DNA of 60,706 bases from UBA7328 sp002471345 (lineage in GTDB: Bacteria; Bacteroidota; Bacteroidia; Chitinophagales; Saprospiraceae): NCBI GenBank assembly GCA_964011275.1, contig CAXGOB010000023.1, positions 1-60,706 of the forward strand. The letters are read 5' to 3'. The notes beneath the pieces are model-generated. The model did not search any database. It was given only the letters and a program-made list of their open reading frames with translations, and had not been told where the DNA came from. Positions 25,879 through 35,551 of the stretch are shown here, in pieces. Position numbers and translations under genes: made by a program. Within the stretch, counting starts at the first letter, position 1. The number at the start of each line of letters is the position of its first letter.

Positions 25879-26481
25879 TTACTTTACATTTGAAACATAG
25901 TTTCCAAAAGACTTTAATATATACTTACCTAGTATATCAAACTCTAGGTTCACGGAAGTACCTATAGCTATGCTTTTGAAGACTGTATTTTCATAGGTAT
26001 AGGGTATTATTGCTACTTGAAATTCTGAATCATTGCAATCTACCACTGTAAGACTAGTACCATTTACGGTAATTGATCCTTTATTGATCAGAAGTCCTTT
26101 ATGCTGACTGTCATATGAAAATATAAAAATCCAACTTCCATCTTGGTTTTCCCTTCCAACACATAGTCCTGTGTCATCTACATGACCTTGAACTATATGC
26201 CCATCGAGTCTATCTCCTACTTTCATGCATCTCTCAAGGTTGACAAAATCGCCTTCTTTCCACAGATCAAGATTAGATTTCTCCAGAGTCTCATTGATCG
26301 CAGTAATGGTGTGTGTTCCGGTCAAAACAGACTCTACAGTTAGGCAAACACCATTATGCGCTATGCTTTGATCTACTTTTAATTCTTCTGATATTGGTGA
26401 GGACACCACGAAGGTTTTGTTGGTTCCTTTGGACGTAATTTTCTCTACAATACCTATTTCTTCAACTATGCCTGTGAACAT
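25879..26481 (-). CDS. ribE: Riboflavin synthase alpha chain
   Basis: The enzyme dismutates two 6,7-dimethyl-8-ribityllumazine molecules to riboflavin in the cytoplasm. At 200 residues it has the family start MFTGIVEEIG and two lumazine-binding halves, with SIAHNGVCLTVESV in the first and GSITVNGTSLTVVDC in the second; GHIVQGHVDDTG joins them. It lies 5 bp downstream of the type B T9SS gene at the end of the der-rfbC-rfbD run. Other rib genes are not in the window, and no FMN riboswitch precedes it. Confidence 0.95.
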   Translation of the reverse strand: MFTGIVEEIGIVEKITSKGTNKTFVVSSPISEELKVDQSIAHNGVCLTVESVLTGTHTITAINETLEKSNLDLWKEGDFVNLERCMKVGDRLDGHIVQGHVDDTGLCVGRENQDGSWIFIFSYDSQHKGLLINKGSITVNGTSLTVVDCNDSEFQVAIIPYTYENTVFKSIAIGTSVNLEFDILGKYILKSFGNYVSNVK

Positions 26482-26486
26482 ATGTT

Positions 26487-29258
26487 TTATCTGATCAAAT
26501 TGATATATCCTGTGAGGACCTTTTCTTGTTCAAAATTCCCCGTAAGTCTTTTTTCTACAACCCTTGCTGTATAATAATAAGAACCATCAGCAAGGTCTTT
26601 ACCACCTATATTCGTTCCATTCCAATTGATTTCAGGATCATCTGTTTTAAAGACAACTTGGCCCCATTTATTATACACTTCCAAATTAATAGTAGCTATA
26701 AATCGGTTTATCCTTGGAATAAATAAATCGTTAGCCCCATCTCCATTTGGTGTGAATGTATTTGGTAATTCATACAATGGACAATTATCAAGACAAATTT
26801 TATTGCTAAACAGACTTTCATTACCTACAATATCTAAAGTGGTCACTGCATAACATCCAGAAATACCACCATCAGGTCGGTGTACAAAACTACTAGTAGT
26901 AGCATCAGTACTTCCAATCAACTCAAGAAATTCATCTTCAAATTCTGCATAATAAATGTTGTATTGAATAATGTCACTATCATCATTACAACCGACAGCT
27001 CTCCAACTTAAATTGTTAATAAACTCATCAGCAGTTCCTACTAGCCCTTGATCGTCACATAAGTTAGAAACATTAAGGCTCACCTGGCATGGAGGCACAG
27101 TATCTAGAGGAAAAGCACAGGCTATCTGCGACTCATTAATTAGAATCCCTGGAACTCTGTCAATTCTATATTGGCCTTTTGAAACAACTTTGTAGCAATA
27201 TTCTGTTCCATTTTCTACATTAAAGTCTGTGAAGGATCTTGTAGTTGCCAAACCAATAGAATCAAAACCTCCAGAATCATTTTGTTTAAAAATGTCATAT
27301 TCAAAATTACTCCAAGGCACATTCTCATTCCATGAAAGATCAATTAGGTTATCTGAAGCCCTTAAATTTAAAAATAGAGATGACGCTTCTGGAGAAGATG
27401 AAAAAACTACATCTTCTTCTGCTGTATAAAAGTCCATTTTATAGGTATGTTGGGCTGATTCTGTATTCAGGTTTTCATGAGTAAATGCCAATGTATGTGT
27501 CTGGATAAAATCAACAAAAGGAAATGAACCTATTTCACTATAAGTACCTCCTCCATCCTTATGAAGCAAACTGTATCTGTACGGACCAGGATTAGCAATA
27601 ATATCTAAATCATTAGCGACAGGAGGAACCCAGTTTATCTCTACCATTCCACTGAGAGGATCAGTTGTATTTACTGAAACTTTAGTTAATAAAGGTCTAT
27701 CTTGAAGGAACTCTAAACACACCTCTTCAGATCGGATACTTTCTACCAAATTGAAAGGGTTACCAGAAGCTGAAAGTTTTGCAAATTCAGCAACAATTCT
27801 ATAACAATAAATCTGGCCTCTCATTACATCATCGTCTTTAGCAAAGTATCTTCCATTTCTGATTTCATTAGTTAAGAAGATCACTTTTTCATAACCAAAT
27901 CCATCTAGTCCCCCTTTACAAGTGTCAATTGGTACCACTTTGCTATTGTTCCTTCTCCAAATGGTAAACCCTCTAAAAAACTCGTCAGCCGCACCTTCAC
28001 ATCTATAGGGTGATTCCCAAGTTAATTCTACACCTCTATCTTTTACCTCACCATCAGGATCAAGTGGAGGTGGAGCTACTACCCTAATAGTAAGCGTCTT
28101 TAATGTAGCTAGACCTTGCACATCTCCCATTCTATCTCGACTGTCATCTACACTTTTGAAAACTACTTGGTAAGCTTCTTTCCTTACATGATGACATGTA
28201 GTTTGCCATATAAATCGAGTAGTAACAGGAGGAGGAGCATAGGTATCTAGAGGGTTAAATTCAGCAGGTGAATTATCTAATAAAAAAGGTCCTCCCGTAG
28301 CAGAAATAATCACTAAATCCTCTTCATCCAAATCATTAGTAATGACATCTAATTCTATTTTTTCACCTGCAATCACGCATATTTCATTGGGTACTTCTAT
28401 AGTAGGTGGAGTAGGATCATCTATACAAGAAGTCACCGTAACTTGCATATCTCTTATCAAAGAATTTATTAATACTCCTTCTCTGTACTCATTGATCCTT
28501 ATCGTAATATTGACTTCTCCTTGAGTCTTTGGTGAATCCCATCTTATTTCTCCTGTTATGGGATCTATGGTTAGTACATTGTTAGGTCCTGGATTAAGTT
28601 GATCAGGAAAAAGATAATTTGGCACCTCCATACCTGCATCCTGAAATGGTACGGCAAATTCATAAGATATACTATCTCCATCAGGATCAAAAGCGTTGGG
28701 ATTATGGACAAATACCTTTTCTACACAAGCTAAATCAATTGGTGGCTGAAGTAATATTACCGAGCTATTGCTTCCTTGAAACTGAGTATTGAGCAAAGTG
28801 AAAGTAGTTTGGACATAAAAAGTAATGTTCACTGAATTTGGAAAATCTACATTTAGTATTCCTGCTACTCTATTGGGGTCTAGCATTCCCATTGTGTAAG
28901 TACCTCGAGAAGGATATGTATGCTCAGCTGTGTAATAATTAATCTTTACATCATTTTCTATAGGACTTCCTTTCCCATTGTCTCTTTTTACAAATTGACT
29001 CGTCCCATCACCCCAAAACATCTCAACACTATCTCTATCTGCTGAAAAACTTGAAGTTTTCGTATAAGTTGTTATTGTTGCTCTAATGGTCAATTCATCT
29101 ATTTGCACATAGGTGATTTCTCCTGCCCTATTGTGGGTAGCAAAAGACAAATTCGATATACCCAGGAAGGCAATACAACCACAAACAAGTTTTAAAGCAA
29201 AAGACTTTATGATTTGCTCTTCAAACGATCCAAACAATCGCGTAGGGCTGATTCCCAT
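26487..29258 (-). CDS. Large secreted protein with T9SS type B (gliding-motility-associated) C-terminal domain
   Basis: About 923 residues: signal peptide (LKLVCGCIAFLGISNLSFA), an N-terminal THNRAGEITYVQID module seen in many Bacteroidota surface proteins, PKD/cadherin-like beta domains (FDPDGDSISYEFA, IDPITGEIRWDSP), several fibronectin type III-like segments in the middle and a C-terminal gliding-motility-associated domain (PNTFTPNGDGANDLFIP, EVYNKWGQVVF, DGSYYYTARV). It is exported by the type IX system and attached to the surface or released; role probably adhesive. The ATG at 29258 gives a long but plausible signal n-region and overlaps rfbD by 52 bp; the frame is open to another ATG at 29315. 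Confidence 0.85.
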   Translation of the reverse strand: MGISPTRLFGSFEEQIIKSFALKLVCGCIAFLGISNLSFATHNRAGEITYVQIDELTIRATITTYTKTSSFSADRDSVEMFWGDGTSQFVKRDNGKGSPIENDVKINYYTAEHTYPSRGTYTMGMLDPNRVAGILNVDFPNSVNITFYVQTTFTLLNTQFQGSNSSVILLQPPIDLACVEKVFVHNPNAFDPDGDSISYEFAVPFQDAGMEVPNYLFPDQLNPGPNNVLTIDPITGEIRWDSPKTQGEVNITIRINEYREGVLINSLIRDMQVTVTSCIDDPTPPTIEVPNEICVIAGEKIELDVITNDLDEEDLVIISATGGPFLLDNSPAEFNPLDTYAPPPVTTRFIWQTTCHHVRKEAYQVVFKSVDDSRDRMGDVQGLATLKTLTIRVVAPPPLDPDGEVKDRGVELTWESPYRCEGAADEFFRGFTIWRRNNSKVVPIDTCKGGLDGFGYEKVIFLTNEIRNGRYFAKDDDVMRGQIYCYRIVAEFAKLSASGNPFNLVESIRSEEVCLEFLQDRPLLTKVSVNTTDPLSGMVEINWVPPVANDLDIIANPGPYRYSLLHKDGGGTYSEIGSFPFVDFIQTHTLAFTHENLNTESAQHTYKMDFYTAEEDVVFSSSPEASSLFLNLRASDNLIDLSWNENVPWSNFEYDIFKQNDSGGFDSIGLATTRSFTDFNVENGTEYCYKVVSKGQYRIDRVPGILINESQIACAFPLDTVPPCQVSLNVSNLCDDQGLVGTADEFINNLSWRAVGCNDDSDIIQYNIYYAEFEDEFLELIGSTDATTSSFVHRPDGGISGCYAVTTLDIVGNESLFSNKICLDNCPLYELPNTFTPNGDGANDLFIPRINRFIATINLEVYNKWGQVVFKTDDPEINWNGTNIGGKDLADGSYYYTARVVEKRLTGNFEQEKVLTGYINLIR

Positions 29259-30094
29259 TCTCTGATTTCTATACCAAGTGTAGATTCTATTTTTTCTTTT
29301 GATAATACGCTCCATGATGGTCTCGGTGCTTTAGCTCCATATTCCTCAGAGGTGATACCTTTCACCTCACAATCAATATCACTAAGATCGAAAATTTTTT
29401 TCGCGAATGCATCCCAAGATGTAATTCCTTGATTGCTAAAATTATATATTTCATTGTGAAGTGATGACATAACATCACGATTCTCCATCTTCATAACGAA
29501 ATTAAGGATCACTTCGGCTATATCAGATACATAAGTTGGCGTACCAATTTGGTCATTGACTATACTTAATTTATCTCGACTATTTCCTAGTCGCAACATC
29601 GTCTTGACAAAATTATGACCAAATGAAGAATAGACCCACGAGGTACGTATAATTATCCATTTTTGACATAATTGTTGAATATACTCCTCTCCTATTAGTT
29701 TACTTTTTGCATAAGTACTTTTAGGATTAGACGGATCTGTCTCAATAATAGGCCTTCCATTTATACTATCATAGACATAATCAGTAGAAATGTGTATGAG
29801 TGTAGAACCAATATTATTACAAGCAGCACTCAAATATTTTAAAGCTGTGCCATTGATCTCATAAGCCCTATTTGTCTCGTCTTCAGCTTTGTCGACCTGT
29901 GTATATGCCCCACAGTTGATCACATAATCAAAAGGGGTATTTGAAACAATTGATTCAATAGAAAATTGAGAAGACAAGTCTAATAATGAGCTCCCATAAA
30001 AATGAAATTGAAAATCAGGATGCTCACTTGCTTGTAGTTGTAATTCTTTTCCAAGTTGCCCATTAGCTCCTGTGACAAGTATTAAAACAGACAT
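29207..30094 (-). CDS. rfbD: dTDP-4-dehydrorhamnose reductase
   Basis: This short-chain-dehydrogenase-fold enzyme performs the last step of dTDP-L-rhamnose synthesis. In its 295 residues it has the nucleotide-binding VTGANGQLGKEL, VINCGAYTQVDKAED, ISTDYVYDS and the catalytic YAKSKLIGEE (YxxxK). It starts on the last base of rfbC and its 3' end overlaps the frame of the type B T9SS protein. The rhamnose would go into surface polysaccharide or protein glycans. RfbA and RfbB are not in the window. Confidence 0.92.
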   Translation of the reverse strand: MSVLILVTGANGQLGKELQLQASEHPDFQFHFYGSSLLDLSSQFSIESIVSNTPFDYVINCGAYTQVDKAEDETNRAYEINGTALKYLSAACNNIGSTLIHISTDYVYDSINGRPIIETDPSNPKSTYAKSKLIGEEYIQQLCQKWIIIRTSWVYSSFGHNFVKTMLRLGNSRDKLSIVNDQIGTPTYVSDIAEVILNFVMKMENRDVMSSLHNEIYNFSNQGITSWDAFAKKIFDLSDIDCEVKGITSEEYGAKAPRPSWSVLSKEKIESTLGIEIREWESALRDCLDRLKSKS

Positions 30095-30639
30095 TATCTA
30101 AATGGTTTATGCTGACCGAAATTTGGGAGTCTTGCATCTTTCTCCGACAACTGAAATGAAAGGTCGTCTAAAGGCCAATCAATTTCTAAATTTTTATCAG
30201 AATAGAGGATTCCTCCTTCGGATTCTTCATTGTAGTAATTGTCACATTTATATGAAAATATTGCTTCTTCAGAAAGCACTAAAAACCCATGCGCGAATCC
30301 TCTTGGAATAAGCAATTGCAATTTATTCTGATCATTGAGTTCTGTCCCGTACCATTTACCAAAAGTGTCAGAATCTGGCCTAATATCAACAACGACATCA
30401 TATATAGCACCTACAACAGCCCTTACCAATTTAGCCTGTGCATGTTTCCCTGTTTGATAATGAAGACCTCTTAAAACACCACGAGTCGACTTAGATTCAT
30501 TGTCTTGCACCCAATCATAAATTGAATCATCAGGAAATTTAGTCTTACTAAAACTTTCGAAAAAATATCCTCGACTATCTGGAAAAATTCTAGGCTTAAT
30601 TAGTTTAAGGCCATCAATGCCGGTATCAAAAAATTCCAT
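30094..30639 (-). CDS. rfbC: dTDP-4-dehydrorhamnose 3,5-epimerase
   Basis: The cupin-fold epimerase of the dTDP-L-rhamnose pathway has 181 residues. Signature segments are FPDSRGYFFESFSKTKF, RGVLRGLHYQTGKHAQAKLVR with the catalytic His, GAIYDVVVDIRPDS and LIPRGFAHGFLVLSE. It ends on the first base of rfbD and starts 8 bp after der. The placement next to a ribosome-assembly GTPase is probably incidental. Confidence 0.95.
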   Translation of the reverse strand: MEFFDTGIDGLKLIKPRIFPDSRGYFFESFSKTKFPDDSIYDWVQDNESKSTRGVLRGLHYQTGKHAQAKLVRAVVGAIYDVVVDIRPDSDTFGKWYGTELNDQNKLQLLIPRGFAHGFLVLSEEAIFSYKCDNYYNEESEGGILYSDKNLEIDWPLDDLSFQLSEKDARLPNFGQHKPFR

Positions 30640-30647
30640 CCTATTTA

Positions 30648-31958
30648 CTATTTCTCCCTAAAGTGAACATTAATGGGTACCCCAGTAAGATCAAAACTTT
30701 CTCTTAATTGGTTCTCTAGATAATTTCTATAAGATTCTTTCACATGTTTAGGATGATTACAAAAGAAAGCAAATGAAGGGAAATAGGTAGGCAATTGGGT
30801 AACATATTTGATTTTGATCAATCTGCCTCTGTGTGCTGGAGGGGGATATTTCTCCATTGCCTCTTGCATTACTTCATTAAGTTCAGAAGTCTTGATTTTT
30901 TGAGTCCTATTTTTATGGACTTTCATCAATAATTCTACAGCCTTGAAAATGCGTTGTTTCTCTAATGCTGATGCAAAAAGAATAGGAACATCATTAAAAG
31001 GTGAGATTCTTCTTTTAATAGCATTTTCATAATCACGTACAGAATTTGTCTCTTTATTTTCAATAAGATCCCACTTATTGACCATGATAACTATTCCTTT
31101 TCTTCTTTTTTGAATCAAGGAAAAAATCTTCATGTCTTGAGTTTCTACACCTGTTTGGGCATCTATCATGAGCAAGCATATATCTGCATCTTCAATTGCC
31201 TTCACTGCCCTAATCACGGAATAGAATTCTAAGTTTTCGTGTACTTTACTTTTCTTCCTGATACCTGCTGTATCCACCAAGATGAAATCTTGCCCAAACT
31301 TAGTATATCTCGAATTAACTGAATCTCTAGTAGTACCAGCTATATCGGTAACTATATTTCTCTCCTCTCCTAATAATGCATTTACAAAAGAAGACTTACC
31401 TACATTCGGTTGGCCTACCACAGCTATTCTGGGAAGTTCTGGATCGTCTTCAACAATTTCTTTTTCGGGTAAAAGATCAACCACTGCATCCAAAAGGTCA
31501 CCAGTGCCGCTACCATTTATCGAACTCACAAAAAAGGTATTGTCAAACCCTAGTGCCCAAAATTCATTAGCTGAAAGTTGCCTTGCATGATTGTCAACTT
31601 TGTTAACACATACAACAACCGGCTTTGTGCTTCTTCTCAACATATCAGCTATCTGGTCGTCGAGATAAGTAATACCAGTAGTGACGTCTCCCATAAAAAT
31701 AATCACATCAGCTTCATCAACTGCAATTTGAACCTGATCCCTAATCGCTGCCTCAAAAACATCCTCAGAATTTTTTACAAATCCTCCAGTATCAATAACG
31801 GTAATGTCTTTACCATTCCAGACTGAGTGACCATATATACGATCTCGAGTGACCCCGCTCACATCATCAATGATGGCCAGGCGCTCTCCAATGAGGCGAT
31901 TATACAATGTAGATTTACCCACATTGGGACGTCCTACTATAGCTACTATATACGACAT
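30648..31958 (-). CDS. der: Ribosome biogenesis GTPase Der (EngA)
   Basis: This essential GTPase for 50S subunit assembly has 436 residues. It contains two tandem GTPase domains, each with complete motifs: GRPNVGKSTLYNRL with DTGG and NKVD in the first, and GQPNVGKSSFVNAL with DTAG and NKWD in the second. A KH-like C-terminal domain follows (KYPPPAHRGRLIKIKYVTQ). It is the first gene of a five-gene minus-strand run (der, rfbC, rfbD, T9SS protein, ribE) and has a candidate -7 box directly upstream. Confidence 0.97.
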   Translation of the reverse strand: MSYIVAIVGRPNVGKSTLYNRLIGERLAIIDDVSGVTRDRIYGHSVWNGKDITVIDTGGFVKNSEDVFEAAIRDQVQIAVDEADVIIFMGDVTTGITYLDDQIADMLRRSTKPVVVCVNKVDNHARQLSANEFWALGFDNTFFVSSINGSGTGDLLDAVVDLLPEKEIVEDDPELPRIAVVGQPNVGKSSFVNALLGEERNIVTDIAGTTRDSVNSRYTKFGQDFILVDTAGIRKKSKVHENLEFYSVIRAVKAIEDADICLLMIDAQTGVETQDMKIFSLIQKRRKGIVIMVNKWDLIENKETNSVRDYENAIKRRISPFNDVPILFASALEKQRIFKAVELLMKVHKNRTQKIKTSELNEVMQEAMEKYPPPAHRGRLIKIKYVTQLPTYFPSFAFFCNHPKHVKESYRNYLENQLRESFDLTGVPINVHFREK

Positions 31959-31978
31959 GAAAATATTGGAATGAGGTG

Positions 31979-31986
31979 CAAATATA
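31979..31986 (-). promoter_or_regulatory. -7 box before der
   Basis: The minus strand reads TATATTTG, an exact TAnnTTTG match, 21 bp before the der start codon. The remaining 270 bp between der and the next gene hold no other feature I can support. Confidence 0.45.
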
Positions 31987-32232
31987 GTTTGTTATTACAT
32001 AGAAGTGATTTAAAAACTTTTCTCATCGACTGCAGACAACACATTGATCTTCAATTTCTTAGCAAAATTATCAAATCGTAAGTATAGCTATGCATTTCAA
32101 ATTTGGCAAACTATTGAAAATCAATCCGTTATCTTCAACAGACGACATAGTTATTAAATCACTTCATTGAAAAAAGAAACTGGTTCAGGTAGAGTTTAAT
32201 ACTAGAACTTCGAGCTGTGGTTAAAGATCAAA

Positions 32233-32589
32233 CTAGAGCATCATTTTCAAGAAATCAAACTGAGTTCTTTCCAATTTGCTAAAATCACCATCAACTTTAA
32301 AATGGGTTTTTACCATACCAAGAATTTGATTCTTTCCCTCAGTTCCAGGATAATACAATTGTCGTAAATCGCAGATGCTTCGGAGCAATTCATATTCTCT
32401 TAATTTGCCGAAGAGTTGATTAGCAGATTCATAGGTATCATAACCAAATGAAGTTACGATTTGGCTTTTGTCGACTTTAGAAAACTCTAAATCTGTGTGT
32501 GAAGCATAAATTAATAGTAAAGCTTCAAATACTTCTTTGCTTACTTCTGGTATATTTTGTACGGCATTCATCGTAATCAGTAATTTCAT
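32233..32589 (-). CDS. Conserved-looking hypothetical protein
   Basis: A soluble protein of about 118 residues, mostly helical, containing NIPEVSKEVFEALLLIYAS, TSFGYDTYESANQLFGKLRE and a basic C-terminal helix. There is no signal peptide or transmembrane segment. I do not recognise the family. In-frame ATGs at 32601, 32589 and 32571 are all possible; 32589 is a compromise. It stands alone, with about 160 bp of AT-rich DNA before the next minus-strand gene. Confidence 0.55.
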   Translation of the reverse strand: MKLLITMNAVQNIPEVSKEVFEALLLIYASHTDLEFSKVDKSQIVTSFGYDTYESANQLFGKLREYELLRSICDLRQLYYPGTEGKNQILGMVKTHFKVDGDFSKLERTQFDFLKMML

Positions 32590-32760
32590 TGGGACTGCCA
32601 AATTAATTCTTATGTCATCGCATTATCTAAGGGTTTATACCTAGCTTTTTGTAAGTTATCTGTCAGGAATCATTAATTCATAACTTTTTGTAGATATATA
32701 ACATATTTGGAATTTTGAATTGTGCTTTAATCAGATGTCAGCTAAGAAGTCGCAGTCTGA

Positions 32761-33600
32761 TTATGCCATTACCGCCACCATTTTCAAAATGTGAATAGCC
32801 AGCAATCTATCACCACTAATTTGTACTTGATTTAAAGCTTCTTTAAATCCAATCTGTTTCGAGAATACTTTCCAAATAACATGTGCTGGAATCTTAATTT
32901 GAGAATTGACTTTAAAGTTAGATTCAACAAATTTCCATAAACTCCCATCACTTTGAATTGTCCAAAATGAGTTAAAATTTAGTCCAGAGACTTCTATGCT
33001 CAGCGATTTACCTTCATCAGCAGTCACAGATTTGTAGTGATATGGAACAGCTAACATTGATGTTTCCAAATAAGGCCTCATGTATCTGCTTTTCAGCAAC
33101 TCAGAATTCTCAATTGTGGCTTCAACGATTTGTTGTTGATGATGCCATTTTTCAGTGTATTCCCTTGCAATATGCATCCAATTAAGGGTTTCCTCATTAC
33201 CCATCCATTGTACGGCAAAAACAGCCGTATCATCCATTTCCAAACTATATAAATATTCACGATACTCTTTACCACTGGACTTCAAAAGGTCAATAATGAC
33301 TTGAGGACTGAGTCTTTTCATAGCTACCGTCCAATCAGAATTCAATCTGTTGAGGAATTGGACCATTCCATCATAAGTTTTACCATTTTCAGGAAATTCT
33401 CCATAAAAGCCATCTCTTAACATTGAAAGCGTACGTAAGTTCCCATCTAAAAGGTGAACAGCAATATCCTTTACTGTCCAAGAAGATGAACTTGTTTTGG
33501 ATTGCCATTTTTTTTCCGATAAGGAGGACAACAGATCAATTAACATTTGATCGAGTTCTTCTAATAGGTGGATTGTATGAACAATTTCCATACTCATCAA
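32761..33600 (-). CDS. DinB-like/maleylpyruvate isomerase N-terminal domain protein
   Basis: A 279-residue protein whose first 170 residues form a DinB-type four-helix bundle: WTVKDIAVHLLDGNLRTL with a metal-ligand-like His, and EYTEKWHHQQQIVEATIENSE with further His residues. The C-terminal part (about 190-279) is an SCP2-like or small beta-rich domain ending ISGDRLLAIHILKMVAVMA. Homologues are annotated as maleylpyruvate isomerase family, thiol-dependent enzymes; mycothiol is absent from Bacteroidota, so the natural cofactor may be bacillithiol. Starts at 33600, 33597 or 33591 are all possible. Confidence 0.65.
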   Translation of the reverse strand: MMSMEIVHTIHLLEELDQMLIDLLSSLSEKKWQSKTSSSSWTVKDIAVHLLDGNLRTLSMLRDGFYGEFPENGKTYDGMVQFLNRLNSDWTVAMKRLSPQVIIDLLKSSGKEYREYLYSLEMDDTAVFAVQWMGNEETLNWMHIAREYTEKWHHQQQIVEATIENSELLKSRYMRPYLETSMLAVPYHYKSVTADEGKSLSIEVSGLNFNSFWTIQSDGSLWKFVESNFKVNSQIKIPAHVIWKVFSKQIGFKEALNQVQISGDRLLAIHILKMVAVMA

Positions 33601-33676
33601 GATACTTCTAAGAAAATAAAACTACACTTGTTTATTTCTTTTATCCATTTTCGAAACCAAGAATATATCTTGAGAA

Positions 33677-34501
33677 TTAAAGATTTTCAAAATCGCTTAA
33701 TTCAATATTGGCCTTTATGAATTCCTCCCAATTACCTATGTCAAACCGTCTTCCTTTCAGCACTTGAGCAAAGCAAGTATTGTCCCTTAACATTGCTTGC
33801 ATAGCATCGGTAAGTTGAATTTCATTGTGAATTCCAAGACCTGTACCTTCTAAATACTTAAAAATATCTTGAGTAAATATGTATCTACCAGCTATTGCCA
33901 AATTACTTGGAGCTAATTCCTGACTTGGTTTTTCAATCCACTTATTTACTTTATATAGACTTTTATCCTTATCAAAACTGCCATCCATTATACCATATTT
34001 ACTCACTTGATCTGGAGCAACCTCTCTGACTTGGACTATGTTTGATTGAAAAGCAAGAAATGAAGAAATCAACTTTTGAGTCTCACTTATTGGATTTATA
34101 ATAGTATCCCCTAACATAATCATAAATGGGTCATTGCCAACCCATGATTTGGATAATAAGATTGCATCTCCAAGGCCTTTTTGTTCAGGTTGGTATTGAT
34201 ACTCTATCCGAGCAAGATTTGATAACTTTTGGATCTCTTTTAATTCTTCTTCTTTATTTCTTAGAATTAATCGATCTTCTAAATCTGAATTTGTAGAGAA
34301 ATGAGATTTTATTACCTCTTTTCCCTCACTGATGATAATCAGTATTTCTTCTATACCAGCATCTACAGCTTCTTCTACAATATGCTGAATAACAGGCTTG
34401 CCTGCTACTGGAAACAGTTCTTTAGGAATGGCCTTACTTGCAGGCAACATCCTTGTGCCATACCCTGCCGCCGGGATAACTGCCTTTTTAACACTATTCA
34501 T
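33677..34501 (-). CDS. UTP-sugar-1-phosphate uridylyltransferase (GalU family)
   Basis: A nucleotidyltransferase of 274 residues making a UDP-sugar from UTP and a sugar 1-phosphate. The N-terminus has KKAVIPAAGYGTRMLPASKAIPKELFPVAGKP, split here as the GYGTRMLP nucleotide loop and the KELFPVAGKP motif; YQPEQKGLGDAIL and FMIMLGDTI follow, and RRFDIGNWEEFIKANI closes. It is usual in length for GalU. The start overlaps the GHMP kinase gene by ATGA, so the two products are made together: the substrate may be glucuronate 1-phosphate rather than glucose 1-phosphate (inference). Confidence 0.85.
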   Translation of the reverse strand: MNSVKKAVIPAAGYGTRMLPASKAIPKELFPVAGKPVIQHIVEEAVDAGIEEILIIISEGKEVIKSHFSTNSDLEDRLILRNKEEELKEIQKLSNLARIEYQYQPEQKGLGDAILLSKSWVGNDPFMIMLGDTIINPISETQKLISSFLAFQSNIVQVREVAPDQVSKYGIMDGSFDKDKSLYKVNKWIEKPSQELAPSNLAIAGRYIFTQDIFKYLEGTGLGIHNEIQLTDAMQAMLRDNTCFAQVLKGRRFDIGNWEEFIKANIELSDFENL

Positions 34502-35502
34502 GAAGAAACTACTTCAGGAAGAAAAACTTCAGCTCCAATTTTCATCATTTCTGATCTTAAATTTATCAATTCTGAGTCTGATTTATACATGCCAATAATC
34601 GCTCCCCCTGAACCAGTGAATTTTGCACTTACCTCACAACTTCGAGCTACATCTATCATCTTTTGATTGCTTTTACTGATATCCATTATACTTCTTCTGA
34701 TATCAAAATTCTCATTGATTAGATCGTTAATGTCATCGAGGTTCCTATTTTTCAATAATTCATAAAACTCATCTGAAATTTCACCCAATCGCTCAATAAC
34801 ACGCACTACATCTTCTTCTCCATTATCATATCTCATTCTCAAATCATTATGAACTACCTCAGAACTTTCTGAATTAGAAACTTTATAAGCAATATATAAA
34901 TGAGATAAGAGATCAGAATTGAATGTTTCATACTTACCTATTCCAAACTGCGTCAAATGTTCCTTATTAAAATCCATATAAACTGGATGGGCATATGCCT
35001 GTGCTACCCTGTCTTGCAGTCCTGCAGTGATTCCTAGTTCTTTTGTCTCCGCATCAAGGATAAGGTTGGCAAGACTTGCATTTGGAATATTCACATCATA
35101 AAAAATCATCAAAGCTCTGATAATAGCTGTAATAATGGCACTTGATCCTCCTAAACCAAGACTTCTCGGAATATTAGTTTCATAAGAAATGGAAAAGAGT
35201 TTTTCTTCAATTCTTATATCATTTTCTTTACAATGGTCCAGAAACACTTTAATGGCTGACTTCACTAAACGTTCACCGCCGTAATATCCAAATCGTCCAA
35301 TGTGACCAATAAATGAATCTAAGCTTTCATGATTTAATTGTTCATTTTCTGGAATGTTGATCTTAATAAATGTGTTTTGTTCCAGTACTACTTTTACGGA
35401 AAAATTAGAAAACACGAAAGCAATCGTCTTCCCATGATAGCCATCAGAGGGATTACCGATTAATGCTGCTCGAGGATAGCTTTTAGTTACTATAGTTGGC
35501 AT
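34498..35502 (-). CDS. GHMP kinase, glucuronokinase-like
   Basis: The 334-residue GHMP-superfamily sugar kinase has the ATP loop IPRSLGLGGSSAIITAI near residue 115 and the C-terminal AKFTGSGGAIIGMY. Its N-terminus, YPRAALIGNPSDGYHGKTIAF, resembles plant glucuronokinase, which makes glucuronate 1-phosphate, more than galactokinase or mevalonate kinases. AGLQDRVAQAYAHPVYMDF supports the same subgroup. It is translationally coupled to a GalU-type enzyme, which would complete a kinase/pyrophosphorylase route to a UDP-sugar. The substrate is inferred and not proven. Confidence 0.75.
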   Translation of the reverse strand: MPTIVTKSYPRAALIGNPSDGYHGKTIAFVFSNFSVKVVLEQNTFIKINIPENEQLNHESLDSFIGHIGRFGYYGGERLVKSAIKVFLDHCKENDIRIEEKLFSISYETNIPRSLGLGGSSAIITAIIRALMIFYDVNIPNASLANLILDAETKELGITAGLQDRVAQAYAHPVYMDFNKEHLTQFGIGKYETFNSDLLSHLYIAYKVSNSESSEVVHNDLRMRYDNGEEDVVRVIERLGEISDEFYELLKNRNLDDINDLINENFDIRRSIMDISKSNQKMIDVARSCEVSAKFTGSGGAIIGMYKSDSELINLRSEMMKIGAEVFLPEVVSS

Positions 35503-35523
35503 CTTTCATTTTACGATTGGTCC

Positions 35524-35551
35524 CAAAATTAGCTTTTTGATAAGTCTTCAA
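35524..35551 (-). promoter_or_regulatory. Candidate promoter of the glucuronokinase/GalU pair
   Basis: The minus strand reads TAATTTTG (exact TAnnTTTG) at 35524-35531, 21 bp before the kinase start, with TTG at 35549-35551 upstream, 17 bp apart. The upstream element lies in the last codons of the preceding gene. Confidence 0.45.
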
